Part shown: in pieces, positions 22,500 to 30,534 of the stretch
Numbering within the stretch: the first letter of the stretch is position 1
How the letters are laid out: every line of letters begins with the position of its first letter
Assembly: GCF_014863355.1 (NCBI RefSeq)
Contig: NZ_JACZEP010000014.1
Location: 39,999 to 103,998, forward strand
Length of the DNA stretch: 64,000 nt
Direction of reading: 5' to 3'
DNA from: Aminobacter carboxidus
Lineage (GTDB): Bacteria > Pseudomonadota > Alphaproteobacteria > Rhizobiales > Rhizobiaceae
Made by a program: the position numbers and the translations under genes
Notes under the pieces: model-generated
What the model was told of the DNA's origin: nothing
Database searches by the model: none
What the model saw: the letters and a program-made list of their open reading frames with translations, nothing else

Positions 22500-24380
22500 T
22501 TACTCCGCCGCCTGCCCCTTGGCCTCGGCGTCGTTGGCTGCCTCGCCGGCGATGTCGTCGAGCAGGAAGCCGCCGGACTGGCGTTGCCATAGCGAGGCGT
22601 AGAGCCCGCCCTTGGCGACGAGTTCGTCATGGCTGCCCTGTTCGACGATGCGGCCCTTGTCCATCACCACCAGGCGGTCCATGGCGGCGATGGTCGAGAG
22701 CCGATGGGCGATGGCGATGACGGTCTTGCCTTCCATCAGGCGGTAGAGGTTCTCCTGGATCGCCGCCTCGACCTCAGAATCGAGCGCCGAGGTCGCTTCG
22801 TCGAGGATCAGGATCGGTGCGTCCTTGAGCATGACACGCGCGATCGCAATTCGCTGGCGCTGTCCACCGGACAGCTTGACGCCACGCTCGCCGACATGCG
22901 CCTCGAAACCCTTGCGACCCTTGGGGTCGGCAAGGGTGGCGACGAAGTCGATTGCCTCGGCGCGGCGTGCCGCCTCGATCATCATCGCCTCGGTGGCGTC
23001 GGGACGGCCATAGAGGATGTTGTCGGCGACCGAACGATGCAGCAGCGAGGTGTCTTGCGTGACCATACCGATATTGGCGCGCAGGCTGTCTTGCTGAACA
23101 GTCGAAATGTCCTGCCCGTCAATGACGATGCGGCCGCCCTCGATGTCGTAGAAGCGCAGCAAAAGGTTGACCAGCGTCGACTTGCCCGCACCCGAACGAC
23201 CAACGATGCCGACCTTTTCGCCCGGACGGACGGTAAGGCTGAGATCCTCGATGACGCCTTTCTTCTTGCCATAGTGGAAGCGCACGTTGTCGAAGGCTAT
23301 TGCGCCCTTGTCGACGACGATCTCCCTGGCATCGGGCTTGTCTTCGACCAGGCGCGGCATCGAAATCGAGGTGATGCCGTCCTGGACGGTGCCGATGCTC
23401 TCGAACAGGCCCGAGACCTCCCACATGATCCATTGCGACATGCCCCACAGGCGCAGCACGAGGCCGAGCACAACGGCGACCGCGCCGATGGAGACCGCAC
23501 CATTGAGCCACAGCGAGATCGACAGGGCGCCGACCGACAGCAGAAGCGTTGAGTTGAGCAGGTAGAGCGCGCCATAGAGCGAGGTCACCAGCCGCATCGA
23601 GCGGTAGACGGTGTCCATGAACAGCGACATGCCTTCGCGGGCGAACGACGCCTCGCGGCGCGAATGGGAAAACAACTTGACGGTCTGGATGTTGGTGTAG
23701 CTGTCGACGACGCGGCCGGTCATTGTCGAGCGCGCGTCGGCCTGCTCCTCGGCGAGCTTGCCCAAGCGCGGCACGAAATAGCGCAGCAACAGCACGTAGC
23801 AGCAGAGCCAGACGATCAAAGGTGCTGCCAGCCTGATGTCAGCGGAGCCGACGATGAAAAGCACGCCGAGGAAATAGACGATGACGTAGTTGAGCACGTC
23901 GATCAGCTTGACCACGCATTCGCGCACGGCGAGCGCTGTCTGCATCAGCTTGGTGGCGATGCGGCCGGCGAACTCGTCCTGGTAGAAGCTCATCGACTGC
24001 TTGAGCAGGTAGCGGTGGACCTGCCAGCGGATGCGCATCGGATAGTTGCCCATCAGCGTCTGCTGGTTGACCAACGACTGCAGCACGACCATGCCCGGCA
24101 GGATGAACATGACGATGAAGGCCATGCCGGCAAGCTTCCAGCCTTCGTTCTGCAGGAAGGTCTCGCGGTTCTGGTTCGACAGCCAGTCGACGATGTTGCC
24201 GAGGAAGCCGAACATCCACACTTCGGCGAGCGCGATGAGCGACGTCAGCACTGCGGCGATGACGATGTAGGTCCACGCGCCCTTGGTGTAGTGCAGGCAA
24301 AACGCGACGAGCGTCTTCGGCGGCTCGACCGGCTCCTCCACGGGGAACGGATTCAGTCTGTTTTCAAACCAGCGGAACAT
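22500..24380 (-). CDS. ABC exporter (permease-ATPase fusion), paralogue 3
   Basis: 626 aa. Membrane domain residues about 30-330, ATPase about 345-600. Walker A is GRSGAGKST (Arg and Ser differ from the GPSGAGKTT of the other two). The signature LSGGQRQRIAIAR and Walker B ILILDEATSALDS are intact. The tail is Ala/Glu-rich. Each gene has all ATPase motifs, so each could homodimerise; pairing between paralogues is equally possible. Substrate unknown. Confidence 0.9.
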   Translation of the reverse strand: MFRWFENRLNPFPVEEPVEPPKTLVAFCLHYTKGAWTYIVIAAVLTSLIALAEVWMFGFLGNIVDWLSNQNRETFLQNEGWKLAGMAFIVMFILPGMVVLQSLVNQQTLMGNYPMRIRWQVHRYLLKQSMSFYQDEFAGRIATKLMQTALAVRECVVKLIDVLNYVIVYFLGVLFIVGSADIRLAAPLIVWLCCYVLLLRYFVPRLGKLAEEQADARSTMTGRVVDSYTNIQTVKLFSHSRREASFAREGMSLFMDTVYRSMRLVTSLYGALYLLNSTLLLSVGALSISLWLNGAVSIGAVAVVLGLVLRLWGMSQWIMWEVSGLFESIGTVQDGITSISMPRLVEDKPDAREIVVDKGAIAFDNVRFHYGKKKGVIEDLSLTVRPGEKVGIVGRSGAGKSTLVNLLLRFYDIEGGRIVIDGQDISTVQQDSLRANIGMVTQDTSLLHRSVADNILYGRPDATEAMMIEAARRAEAIDFVATLADPKGRKGFEAHVGERGVKLSGGQRQRIAIARVMLKDAPILILDEATSALDSEVEAAIQENLYRLMEGKTVIAIAHRLSTIAAMDRLVVMDKGRIVEQGSHDELVAKGGLYASLWQRQSGGFLLDDIAGEAANDAEAKGQAAE

Positions 24381-24506
24381 TTCAGTCTCTCAGTTCGGTG
24401 TGCGGCACGCAGCGAATTCCGCGTGAGCGTATCTTGGAGGGCCACTGGTACGACCATTATTCGCCGGATCATCGTAACCACGGCGGGCGCCCTTGGAATG
24501 TAGAAG

Positions 24507-24537
24507 ACCGCTGAGGATTCGGCGAATCCTCAGCGGT
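24507..24537 (-). terminator. 14-bp hairpin overlapping the end of the 101-aa gene
   Basis: Perfect stem ACCGCTGAGGATTC / GAATCCTCAGCGGT with loop GGC. The minus-strand TGA stop (24530-24532) lies inside the stem, and CTTCT follows, so terminator and coding end are merged. Confidence 0.7.
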
Positions 24538-24835
24538 TGCCTCCTGACACCGGCCTGGCCGCACCCGAGCGGCCGACAAGCCGGCCGATCAGGGCTTTGA
24601 CGCGGCCAAACAGCGGCCGGTAGCTGGGGTCGACGACGACATTGCTCATGTCGACGTCTGGCAGCATGCCGCGATGCGGACGCTGCCGCACCGGCGGGTT
24701 GGCCTTGGGCTGATGCGCACCGAGCGCCAGCATCATGGCATGGTGCCTGACGTCGGCTATGTCGTTGCGGTGAACGAAAAATACAGAGTCGGGTTCGTTA
24801 CGAGCGTGGTGCTCGTTTGAGAAATTGACAAACAT
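24530..24835 (-). CDS. Small protein of unknown function
   Basis: 101 aa, His-rich N-terminal half (FSNEHHARNEPDSVFFVHRNDIADVRHHAMMLALGAHQP), then Pro/Arg-rich. No membrane helix, signal peptide or recognised domain. It is supported as a gene by GAAGGA 8 bases before the ATG and by a terminator hairpin exactly at its end. It lies between the ABC exporters and trmL with long gaps on both sides. Confidence 0.55.
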   Translation of the reverse strand: MFVNFSNEHHARNEPDSVFFVHRNDIADVRHHAMMLALGAHQPKANPPVRQRPHRGMLPDVDMSNVVVDPSYRPLFGRVKALIGRLVGRSGAARPVSGGNR

Positions 24836-25115
24836 CGGAATTGTCCTTCGAAAACCGGATAAGGGCTTCTGCGGACCGCAATGCGAAAATGCCTGGTGAT
24901 GTCAGGTAAAGTCGTCGAACCGGTCCGCCCTCAGGCAGTACGTCGCCCACAGGTGGGGCGGTGAATGTCAAGCAGCATCATATACCCCTCCATCGGTTCG
25001 AGTTGACAATGACGGCCGTATACGCCCATTCGCGGCCGAACGCTACCGCCTCATCTTCACTTTTTGCTTTGGCACGACTTGCTGTTGCTTTGCCGCCACA
25101 GATTAGGAAATCGAC
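24836..25115. other. 280-base divergent intergenic region before trmL
   Basis: Contains TTGACA on the plus strand near 25003 and on the minus strand near 24966, but neither has a good -10 at the right distance. No hairpin or small gene stands out. Confidence 0.35.
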
Positions 25116-25568
25116 ATGGATCTGCGCATCGCTCTGTACCAGCCAGACATCGCCGGCAACACCGGCACCATCCTGCGCATGGCCGCCTGCCTCGGCATCG
25201 CGATCGACCTGATCGGGCCCGCCGGCTTCGACATTTCCGACCGGGCACTCAAACGCGCCGGCATGGACTATCTCGAAATGGCGGCCCTGACCCGGCACAT
25301 CGACTTCGACCGCTTCGAGGACTGGCGTAAGCATGAAGGCCGTCGCCTGGTGCTGCTGTCGACCAAAGCCACCGTGGCCTACACGGATTTCCGCTTCGAA
25401 CCGGGCGACATCGTCATGGTCGGCCGCGAATCGGCCGGGGTGCCCGACCACGTCCACGATCTCGCCTTCGAGCGGCTGCTGATCCCGATGCCCGGCGGCG
25501 GCCGCAGCCTCAACGTCGCGTTGAGTGCGGCGATGGTGACCGGCGAGGCGATGCGCCAGCTCGGCTGA
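25116..25568 (+). CDS. trmL: tRNA (cytidine/uridine-2'-O)-methyltransferase TrmL
   Basis: 150 aa, minimal SpoU (SPOUT) methyltransferase. Methylates the wobble ribose of tRNA-Leu anticodons using S-adenosylmethionine. The knot motifs are intact: ALYQPDIAGNTGTILRMAAC, VMVGRESAGVP and LLIPMPGGGRSLNVALSAAMV. Length matches the E. coli enzyme. Monocistronic as far as can be seen. Confidence 0.93.
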   Translation: MDLRIALYQPDIAGNTGTILRMAACLGIAIDLIGPAGFDISDRALKRAGMDYLEMAALTRHIDFDRFEDWRKHEGRRLVLLSTKATVAYTDFRFEPGDIVMVGRESAGVPDHVHDLAFERLLIPMPGGGRSLNVALSAAMVTGEAMRQLG

Positions 25569-25696
25569 CAAGGCGGCCGCCATACGCTGCACTGCCGCAG
25601 TGAAACAGCCTCCCGGCGCACTGTCCTTCCAATCGTCTGAAGCCGGTCTCGCCATGTCGTCATCCTTCCTTGCACGGTGAAGGATATCCTCGTACA

Positions 25697-25716
25697 ACCT
25701 CAACTAATATTGAGGT
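25697..25716. promoter_or_regulatory. SoxR box
   Basis: ACCTCAACTAATATTGAGGT is a 20-base dyad with arms ACCTCAA / TTGAGGT, very close to the SoxR operator of the CCTCAAGTTAACTTGAGG type. It lies 16 bases before soxR, so autoregulation is likely. Confidence 0.8.
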
Positions 25717-25731
25717 CAAGCGGGAATTTCG

Positions 25732-26169
25732 ATGGCTAGCGAATTGACTGTCGGCGAGGTCGCCAAGCGCAGCGGCGTCGCCGTTTCAGCACTCCATTTC
25801 TATGAGACGCGCGGGCTGATCCACAGCCACAGAACTTCAGGAAACCAGCGCCGCTATTCCAGGGATGTGCTGCGCCGGGTGGCGGTGATCAGGATCGCGC
25901 AGGATGTCGGCATCTCGCTGGCAGACATCGCCGCGGCCTTCGCCGCCCTGCCCGACGGGCGCACGCCGACACGAGAGGATTGGAGTCTGCTTTCAACGGG
26001 TTGGCGCCACGACCTCGACCACCGCATCGAACAATTGAAGAAGCTGCGCGACGGACTGACCGACTGCATCGGCTGTGGCTGCATGTCGATCGACAAATGC
26101 CCGCTGCGCAACCGCGAGGACCGGCTGGCGCGCCAGGGCCCAGGGCCGCGGCGGCTGCTGGTGGAGTGA
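25732..26169 (+). CDS. soxR: Redox-sensitive transcriptional regulator SoxR
   Basis: 145 aa, MerR family. The winged HTH starts at [26 protein letters not shown] dimerisation helix and the [2Fe-2S] cluster follow: Cys112, Cys115, Cys117 and Cys123 in the C-x2-C-x-C-x5-C arrangement. Oxidation of the cluster by redox-cycling drugs or nitric oxide activates target promoters. A SoxR box sits directly upstream. No obvious SoxR target gene is adjacent, so the regulon lies elsewhere. Confidence 0.96.
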   Translation: MASELTVGEVAKRSGVAVSALHFYETRGLIHSHRTSGNQRRYSRDVLRRVAVIRIAQDVGISLADIAAAFAALPDGRTPTREDWSLLSTGWRHDLDHRIEQLKKLRDGLTDCIGCGCMSIDKCPLRNREDRLARQGPGPRRLLVE

Positions 26170-26175
26170 AAACGG

Positions 26176-26205
26176 CCGATCCGGGGCGTTGCCGTCCCGG
26201 ATCGG
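26176..26205. terminator. Hairpin between convergent soxR and the DUF4394 gene
   Basis: CCGATCCGGG / CCCGGATCGG, 10-bp perfect stem with a 10-base loop. The minus-strand side is followed by CCGTTTTC, so it suits the DUF4394 gene best and may serve both. Confidence 0.6.
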
Positions 26206-26219
26206 TGGTGTTCGATTCG

Positions 26220-26993
26220 TCAGCGCAGGATAGCCAGGTCGCGCAGGCCGGCATCGAGGCCCTCGGCCGCCTTTTCAGCTGCACCGCTCTCCATGTTGAC
26301 CTTGTAGAGTATGCCGCCTGTGGCCAGCCACGCGGTGTTGGCGCCACCTTCCGACGTCTGGATATCGAAGCCGACGGCGTCGCCGGGCTCGATGCCGAGC
26401 TTGCCGATCGTCTTCAGCGCACCCTCATTCGGCTTGGTCTGCTGCAGGAACAGCCCGCCGGCATGGATGTCGTACATCGCCGTTTTTTCGGGCTTGCCGA
26501 AGGAATTGGTATAGGCGGTGGCAATGATCTCGGTCGGCATCTCGGCGCTCGCATCGCCTGCCTCGAAGGCGAGCTTGCCGTCTTCGGTCACCGCGCCGGT
26601 CGCGGGATCGGCACGCAGATTGGTGCCGTCGGACGCAATGACGCGCAGCTTGTCGGCTGCCGGGTTGAAGTCGACGCTGACCTTGGCGCCCTCGGGCGGC
26701 AGCTTGGACAGCTTCGACACCGCCGTAGCCACACCGGTGTCGAGATTGATGGTGACCAGCGAGCCGTCGCCGGCCAGGCCATAGACCATGTTATCGGACG
26801 AACGCATGTCGATTCCATGGAGCTTGTCGACCCCGGTCACCTCGATCTTCCTGGCCTCGCCCGGCTTGTCGGTGTCGAACCAGATCAAGGTCTTGTCGCC
26901 GGAAAGGCCAAGCGCCGGAGCAGCCACTGCCGCTGCGGAAAAGCCGGCGAGCATTGTGCCCGCAAGGGCGATATGCAGTGCGATGCGGTTCAT
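26220..26993 (-). CDS. Secreted DUF4394 protein
   Basis: 257 aa. Sec signal peptide (MNRIALHIALAGTMLAGFSAAAVAA), then a beta-propeller-like DUF4394 domain with repeated strands such as KLHGIDMRSSDNMVYGLAGDGSLVTINLDTG, VDFNPAADKLRVIASDGTNLRADPATG and AYTNSF. Function unknown. It faces the ECF sigma gene across a 168-base divergent region, a common pairing that suggests the sigma factor drives it. AAGGAGAT lies 5 bases before the ATG. Confidence 0.82.
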   Translation of the reverse strand: MNRIALHIALAGTMLAGFSAAAVAAPALGLSGDKTLIWFDTDKPGEARKIEVTGVDKLHGIDMRSSDNMVYGLAGDGSLVTINLDTGVATAVSKLSKLPPEGAKVSVDFNPAADKLRVIASDGTNLRADPATGAVTEDGKLAFEAGDASAEMPTEIIATAYTNSFGKPEKTAMYDIHAGGLFLQQTKPNEGALKTIGKLGIEPGDAVGFDIQTSEGGANTAWLATGGILYKVNMESGAAEKAAEGLDAGLRDLAILR

Positions 26994-27071
26994 GTCGATC
27001 TCCTTCTCGTTGGTCGGTGAGCGCAGGTGATTTCGCGTCGCTCGCCGGCCTTACCCACGGGATCGGGTTCT

Positions 27072-27125
27072 GGATGCAGGACACCGCAAATTTTCTCAGA
27101 AGAGCTTGCATCCCCTGATGCATCC
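27072..27125. promoter_or_regulatory. Three TGCATCC elements in the sigma/DUF4394 divergent region
   Basis: TGCATCC occurs at 27107-27113 and 27119-27125 on the plus strand (CGT follows at 27128) and at 27078-27072 on the minus strand (CGT 12 bases on). The repeats look like ECF -35 elements. The spacings to CGT (14 and 12) are shorter than usual, so the exact promoters are uncertain. Confidence 0.4.
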
Positions 27126-27161
27126 GGCGTGTATCATTGCAAACGGGCGAGAAGGGACCGC

Positions 27162-27713
27162 ATGTCGGCTGTCGAACGAAGCGACCAATTCTGTGACGGC
27201 CTGATGCTTCGGGTCGCAAGCGGCGACCGCGAGGCGCTCGGCGACCTTTTCGCCAGCGAGGCCGGCAGGCTGATCGCCATTGCCCGCCGCATCCTGCGCC
27301 GCAAGGATCTCGCCGAGGAAGCAGTGCAGGAAGGCTTCATCGCCGCCTGGAAGCATGCGCCGCGCTTCGATCCAGCGCGCGGCAGTGCCCGCGCCTGGCT
27401 GACCACCATCGTCCGCAACCGCGCGCTCAACATACTGCGTGACGGCCAGCGCCTCCGTCTGACAGGCGACGACATGGCCAGGCACGGCGAAAGCGACAGC
27501 AGCGCCGACGCGGCCTTCGAGGCTCTCGACGAGGCCGACGCGCTCAAGCATTGCCTGAGCCAGTTGGACGAGCCGCGGCGCAGGTCGATACTGCTGGCCT
27601 ATGTGCTGGGCTACACACATGGCGAGATCGCAGCGAAACTGAACGCGCCCCTGGGCACCGTCAAAGCCTGGATTCGCCGCGGAGTCATCGCCTTGCAGGA
27701 GTGCCTGTCATGA
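27162..27713 (+). CDS. ECF RNA polymerase sigma factor
   Basis: 183 aa. Region 2 (FASEAGRLIAIARRILRRKDLAEEAVQEGFIAAWKHAPRFD) and region 4 (LLAYVLGYTHGEIAAKLNAPLGTVKAWIRRG) with the usual linker. It resembles the SigK group, which works with RskA-type anti-sigma factors. ATG 27162 has AAGGG 5 bases upstream; 45 more upstream codons are open but cover the promoter region. Its stop overlaps the anti-sigma start (ATGA). Confidence 0.92.
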   Translation: MSAVERSDQFCDGLMLRVASGDREALGDLFASEAGRLIAIARRILRRKDLAEEAVQEGFIAAWKHAPRFDPARGSARAWLTTIVRNRALNILRDGQRLRLTGDDMARHGESDSSADAAFEALDEADALKHCLSQLDEPRRRSILLAYVLGYTHGEIAAKLNAPLGTVKAWIRRGVIALQECLS

Positions 27714-28435
27714 GCAGCGACAGCGAACGCCTTGCCCACGCCGGCGACTATGTGCTCGGTCTGCTGGACGACGACGCACGCGCCGAAGCGGAGCGCAAGA
27801 TGGAGCGCGACCCGGAATTTGCCGAGACCGTGCGACGGCTCGCCGAACGCATGTCCAGCCTCGACGACACCGCCAAGCCAGCCGATGTGCCCGCCGGCAT
27901 GTGGGGCGAAATTTTGGGCACGATCGCAACACTGCCGCAGGACCACAACGGCGCTTCGCCGCCGGAACAAAGCGCTGCCAATCAAAACAGCGCGACGCAG
28001 GCGCCCCCCTGGCGCAAACTCGCCCTGGCAGCGTCGCTCGCGGCCGCGTTCGGCCTCGGCTATGCTGGCGGCTTCGTCATGAAGACGACGCCCGAGCCGG
28101 TTGTGCTCGTGGTGCTGCAGACGCCCGACAACACCACGGGAGCGGTGTTCGAGGCCTTTGCCGACAACAGCCTCAAGATCATCCCGCTCGCCGATTTCGA
28201 TGTGCCGCAGGACAAGATCATGCAGGTGTGGACGCTCTACGACGCCTCGGTCGGCCCGGTTTCGCTAGGCACGCTGTCGAGCGCCGAGGTGACCACGCTG
28301 AAGGGCCAGGCGCTGCCTGTGCCCGCGGCCGACCAGCTCTACGAGATCACGCTCGAACCGCGCCCCGGCTCGCCGACCGGCAAGCCGACGGGACCGATCC
28401 TGGTCAAGGGATTTGCGAAACGGCCGGCTGGTTAG
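27710..28435 (+). CDS. Membrane anti-sigma factor, RskA type
   Basis: 241 aa. Residues 1-60 form a helical anti-sigma domain without the zinc Cys pair (AHAGDYVLGLLDDDARAEAERKM). A single membrane helix spans about 102-122 (LALAASLAAAFGLGYAGGFVM). The C-terminal domain, probably periplasmic (about 130-241), matches RskA (MQVWTLYDASVGPVSLGTLSS, YEITLEPRPGSPTGKPTGPIL). It probably holds the upstream sigma factor at the membrane until a periplasmic signal leads to proteolysis. Coupled to it by the ATGA overlap. Confidence 0.9.
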   Translation: MSSDSERLAHAGDYVLGLLDDDARAEAERKMERDPEFAETVRRLAERMSSLDDTAKPADVPAGMWGEILGTIATLPQDHNGASPPEQSAANQNSATQAPPWRKLALAASLAAAFGLGYAGGFVMKTTPEPVVLVVLQTPDNTTGAVFEAFADNSLKIIPLADFDVPQDKIMQVWTLYDASVGPVSLGTLSSAEVTTLKGQALPVPAADQLYEITLEPRPGSPTGKPTGPILVKGFAKRPAG

Positions 28436-28532
28436 CCAGGGCACCGAAGGCTGTTTTGAATCCCGCACCAATGGCTTGCAGCCACCAGTTGCGGTTGCGC
28501 GGCAGCCCGACTCAGTCTCGGTTTAGAGAAGA

Positions 28533-28731
28533 TCAGTCCGATGTCGGCAGGCGGCGAATGGTGAACTCGATGACGTAGTTTGGACGCTCGAACCAGCTTT
28601 CGATCTCGGTCCAGCAGGCCTGCTTCGGCCAGCACGGGAAACACTCCTGCGCCTTGAGCAGCGCTTGCGCAGCAATACCAAGATCTCGAGCAGAAACTTG
28701 TTGCACGGCCTGCGCGCACCTTCTGCCCGGC
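28533..28731 (-). pseudogene. Decayed partial copy of the 85-aa gene at 29162
   Basis: From the stop upward, the frame reads LLKAQECFPCWPKQACW, then [20 protein letters not shown] and LPTSD. This matches the last ~42 residues of the 85-aa protein at about 85% identity. Farther upstream the DNA still aligns (for example GGCCTGCGC and GCCCGGCT blocks) but carries a 4-base deletion that shifts the frame, and an in-frame TAG follows near 28731. No start codon or Shine-Dalgarno remains. Both copies share GATCAGTCCGATGTCGG at the 3' end. Confidence 0.8.
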
Positions 28732-28734
28732 TAC

Positions 28735-29112
28735 CTAAGAGAGAACCGAGAGCACATGCTTGGCCGAAGCGACGACCTGCTTCCAGCGATCGGTTTGCAC
28801 GTATTCCGCGTCCAAATATATCGGATAATCGACCCCAAGGACTTCGTTCAGGGCCATGCGAAGATCCCCGACAGCTACTAATTCCTGCTCCGAACGAAGT
28901 ACATCTCCCAGCAAGTCATCTTCAGATGAAGCGCCTGCGTCGAGATGGTCGAAAAACCAATTCACGGCGGTATGAAAATCCATGTACTCGATTATTTTTC
29001 CGTTCTCGTCTTCACGCTTTACGACCATCAACTTATCAGAACCTGCAAGAAACCTGATCATTTGCGCGGCTTCTGAACGAACATGTGGGAGCCTGACGGG
29101 CGTCTCTACCAT
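28735..29112 (-). CDS. Small acidic protein, SCO4402-like
   Basis: 125 aa, acidic, no membrane helix. The pattern YMDFHTAVNWFFDHLD, then LGDVLRSEQELVAVGDLRMALNEVL and DAEYVQTDRWKQVVASAKH, resembles the SCO4402 family of small proteins (unknown function, sometimes found with toxin-immunity genes). This is a resemblance from memory and was not searched. Base composition is visibly less GC-rich than the neighbours, and it sits between the intact and decayed copies of the 85-aa gene, so it probably arrived as a cassette. Confidence 0.6.
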   Translation of the reverse strand: MVETPVRLPHVRSEAAQMIRFLAGSDKLMVVKREDENGKIIEYMDFHTAVNWFFDHLDAGASSEDDLLGDVLRSEQELVAVGDLRMALNEVLGVDYPIYLDAEYVQTDRWKQVVASAKHVLSVLS

Positions 29113-29161
29113 GTTAACCTCGACGTCTCATATGCCATACAAGTGAACGGCCTTGGAATGA

Positions 29162-29419
29162 TCAGTCCGATGTCGGCAGGCGGCGGATGGTGAACTCGAT
29201 GATGTCGCCGGGGCGCTCGAACCAGCTTTCGATCTCGGTCCAGTAAGCCTGCTTGGGCCAGCGCGAGAACCATTCCTGCGCCTTCAGCCGGGCATCGTTG
29301 CGCGGCAATACGAAGGTCTCGCGCAGGAACCCGTCGCGCGGCCTGCGCTCACGTTCGGCCCGGCTGCGCTGGAGCCTCTTGGCGAGGTCCTCCAGCGGCG
29401 GTCTGGTCGGTGTGCCCAT
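29162..29419 (-). CDS. Small basic/aromatic protein of unknown function
   Basis: 85 aa. The N-terminal half is Arg-rich ([20 protein letters not shown]). The C-terminal half is Trp-rich ([15 protein letters not shown], then [20 protein letters not shown]). No recognised domain or signal. GGAG lies 6-7 bases before ATG 29419; a further 17 codons are open. It is divergent from hemF. The partial second copy at 28533 supports it being a real gene, since identity is highest in this frame. Confidence 0.65.
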   Translation of the reverse strand: MGTPTRPPLEDLAKRLQRSRAERERRPRDGFLRETFVLPRNDARLKAQEWFSRWPKQAYWTEIESWFERPGDIIEFTIRRLPTSD

Positions 29420-29497
29420 AAAGAACTCCTTGACCCATGCGAGAAGGAGATTAGGGATCGCGCCGGACAATTACGAGTCATTTGTGCGGAGCTTAAA

Positions 29498-30412
29498 TTG
29501 CAGCGTCCCGAAATTCCGGCCGGACTGCCGGCCGACATCGAAGACAGGAAAATGCGCGCCCGCGCCTGGTTCGAGGAACTGCGCGACCGCATATGCCTCG
29601 CCTTCGAGGCGCTGGAAGACCAGGTAGAGGGGCCGCTGGCGTCATGGGCACCGGGGCGCTTCGAGCGCACGCCGTGGCAGCGCGACGAAGGCAAGGGCGG
29701 CGGTGGCATCATGTCGATGATGCATGGCCGGGTGTTCGAGAAGGTCGGCGTGCACACCTCAACGGTGCATGGCGAATTCTCGCCCGAGTTCCGCAAGCAG
29801 ATGCCTGGCGCTGAAGAAGACCCGCGTTTCTGGGCTTCTGGCATTTCATTGATTGCCCATCCGCAGAACCCGAACGTGCCGGCCGTGCACATGAACACGC
29901 GCATGGTGGCGACCTCGCGCTGGTGGTTTGGCGGTGGTGCTGACCTGACGCCGGTGCTCGAGCGCAGGCGCAACCAGGAAGACACCGACACGGTCGCCTT
30001 CCACAAGGCAATGAAGTTTGCCTGCTCCAAGCACGCGGGCGTCGCCGACCACCAGAAATACAAGGATTGGTGCGACGAGTACTTCTTCCTGCCGCACCGC
30101 AACGAGCCGCGCGGCACCGGCGGCATCTTCTTCGACTGGCAGCATTCGCCGGAGGAAAAGGGCGGCTGGGACGCCGACTTCCGATTCGTCCAGGACGTCG
30201 GCCGCGCATTCCTCGTCACCTACCAGCATCTGGTGCGGCAGAACTTCAACACCAACTGGACCGATGGCGACCGCGACGAACAGCTGGTGCGCCGCGGCCG
30301 TTATGTCGAATTCAACCTGCTTTACGATCGCGGTACGATCTTCGGGCTGAAGACCGGCGGCAACATCGCCTCGATCCTGTCGAGCATGCCGCCCGAGGTC
30401 AGGTGGCCGTGA
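29498..30412 (+). CDS. hemF: Oxygen-dependent coproporphyrinogen-III oxidase
   Basis: 304 aa. Converts coproporphyrinogen III to protoporphyrinogen IX with O2 in heme synthesis. Conserved blocks: [41 protein letters not shown] (catalytic and metal region), [11 protein letters not shown] and [24 protein letters not shown] at the end. The start is read as TTG 29498, because [18 protein letters not shown] matches the rhizobial HemF N-terminus and GGAG lies 6 bases upstream. The first in-frame ATG is 18 codons later. Confidence 0.95.
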   Translation: MQRPEIPAGLPADIEDRKMRARAWFEELRDRICLAFEALEDQVEGPLASWAPGRFERTPWQRDEGKGGGGIMSMMHGRVFEKVGVHTSTVHGEFSPEFRKQMPGAEEDPRFWASGISLIAHPQNPNVPAVHMNTRMVATSRWWFGGGADLTPVLERRRNQEDTDTVAFHKAMKFACSKHAGVADHQKYKDWCDEYFFLPHRNEPRGTGGIFFDWQHSPEEKGGWDADFRFVQDVGRAFLVTYQHLVRQNFNTNWTDGDRDEQLVRRGRYVEFNLLYDRGTIFGLKTGGNIASILSSMPPEVRWP

Positions 30413-30534
30413 GCCCGACGCATGGCTGCCCTGCCCGCCGTTGCATTGACGTGCGGGCAGCAAACCTTTAGAGAGCCCGCTTTCCTTGGCCCTCGTCCTC
30501 ATGTGACGGGCCTTGCTCTCATTGGAAGATTTTC

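Noticed and set aside
25003..25030. TTGACA ... TATACG as a trmL promoter
   Set aside because: Spacer of only 10 bases, too short for sigma70.
24978..25703. 241-codon minus-strand frame facing soxR
   Set aside because: Mostly antisense to trmL; the part outside trmL shows no Shine-Dalgarno or family pattern.
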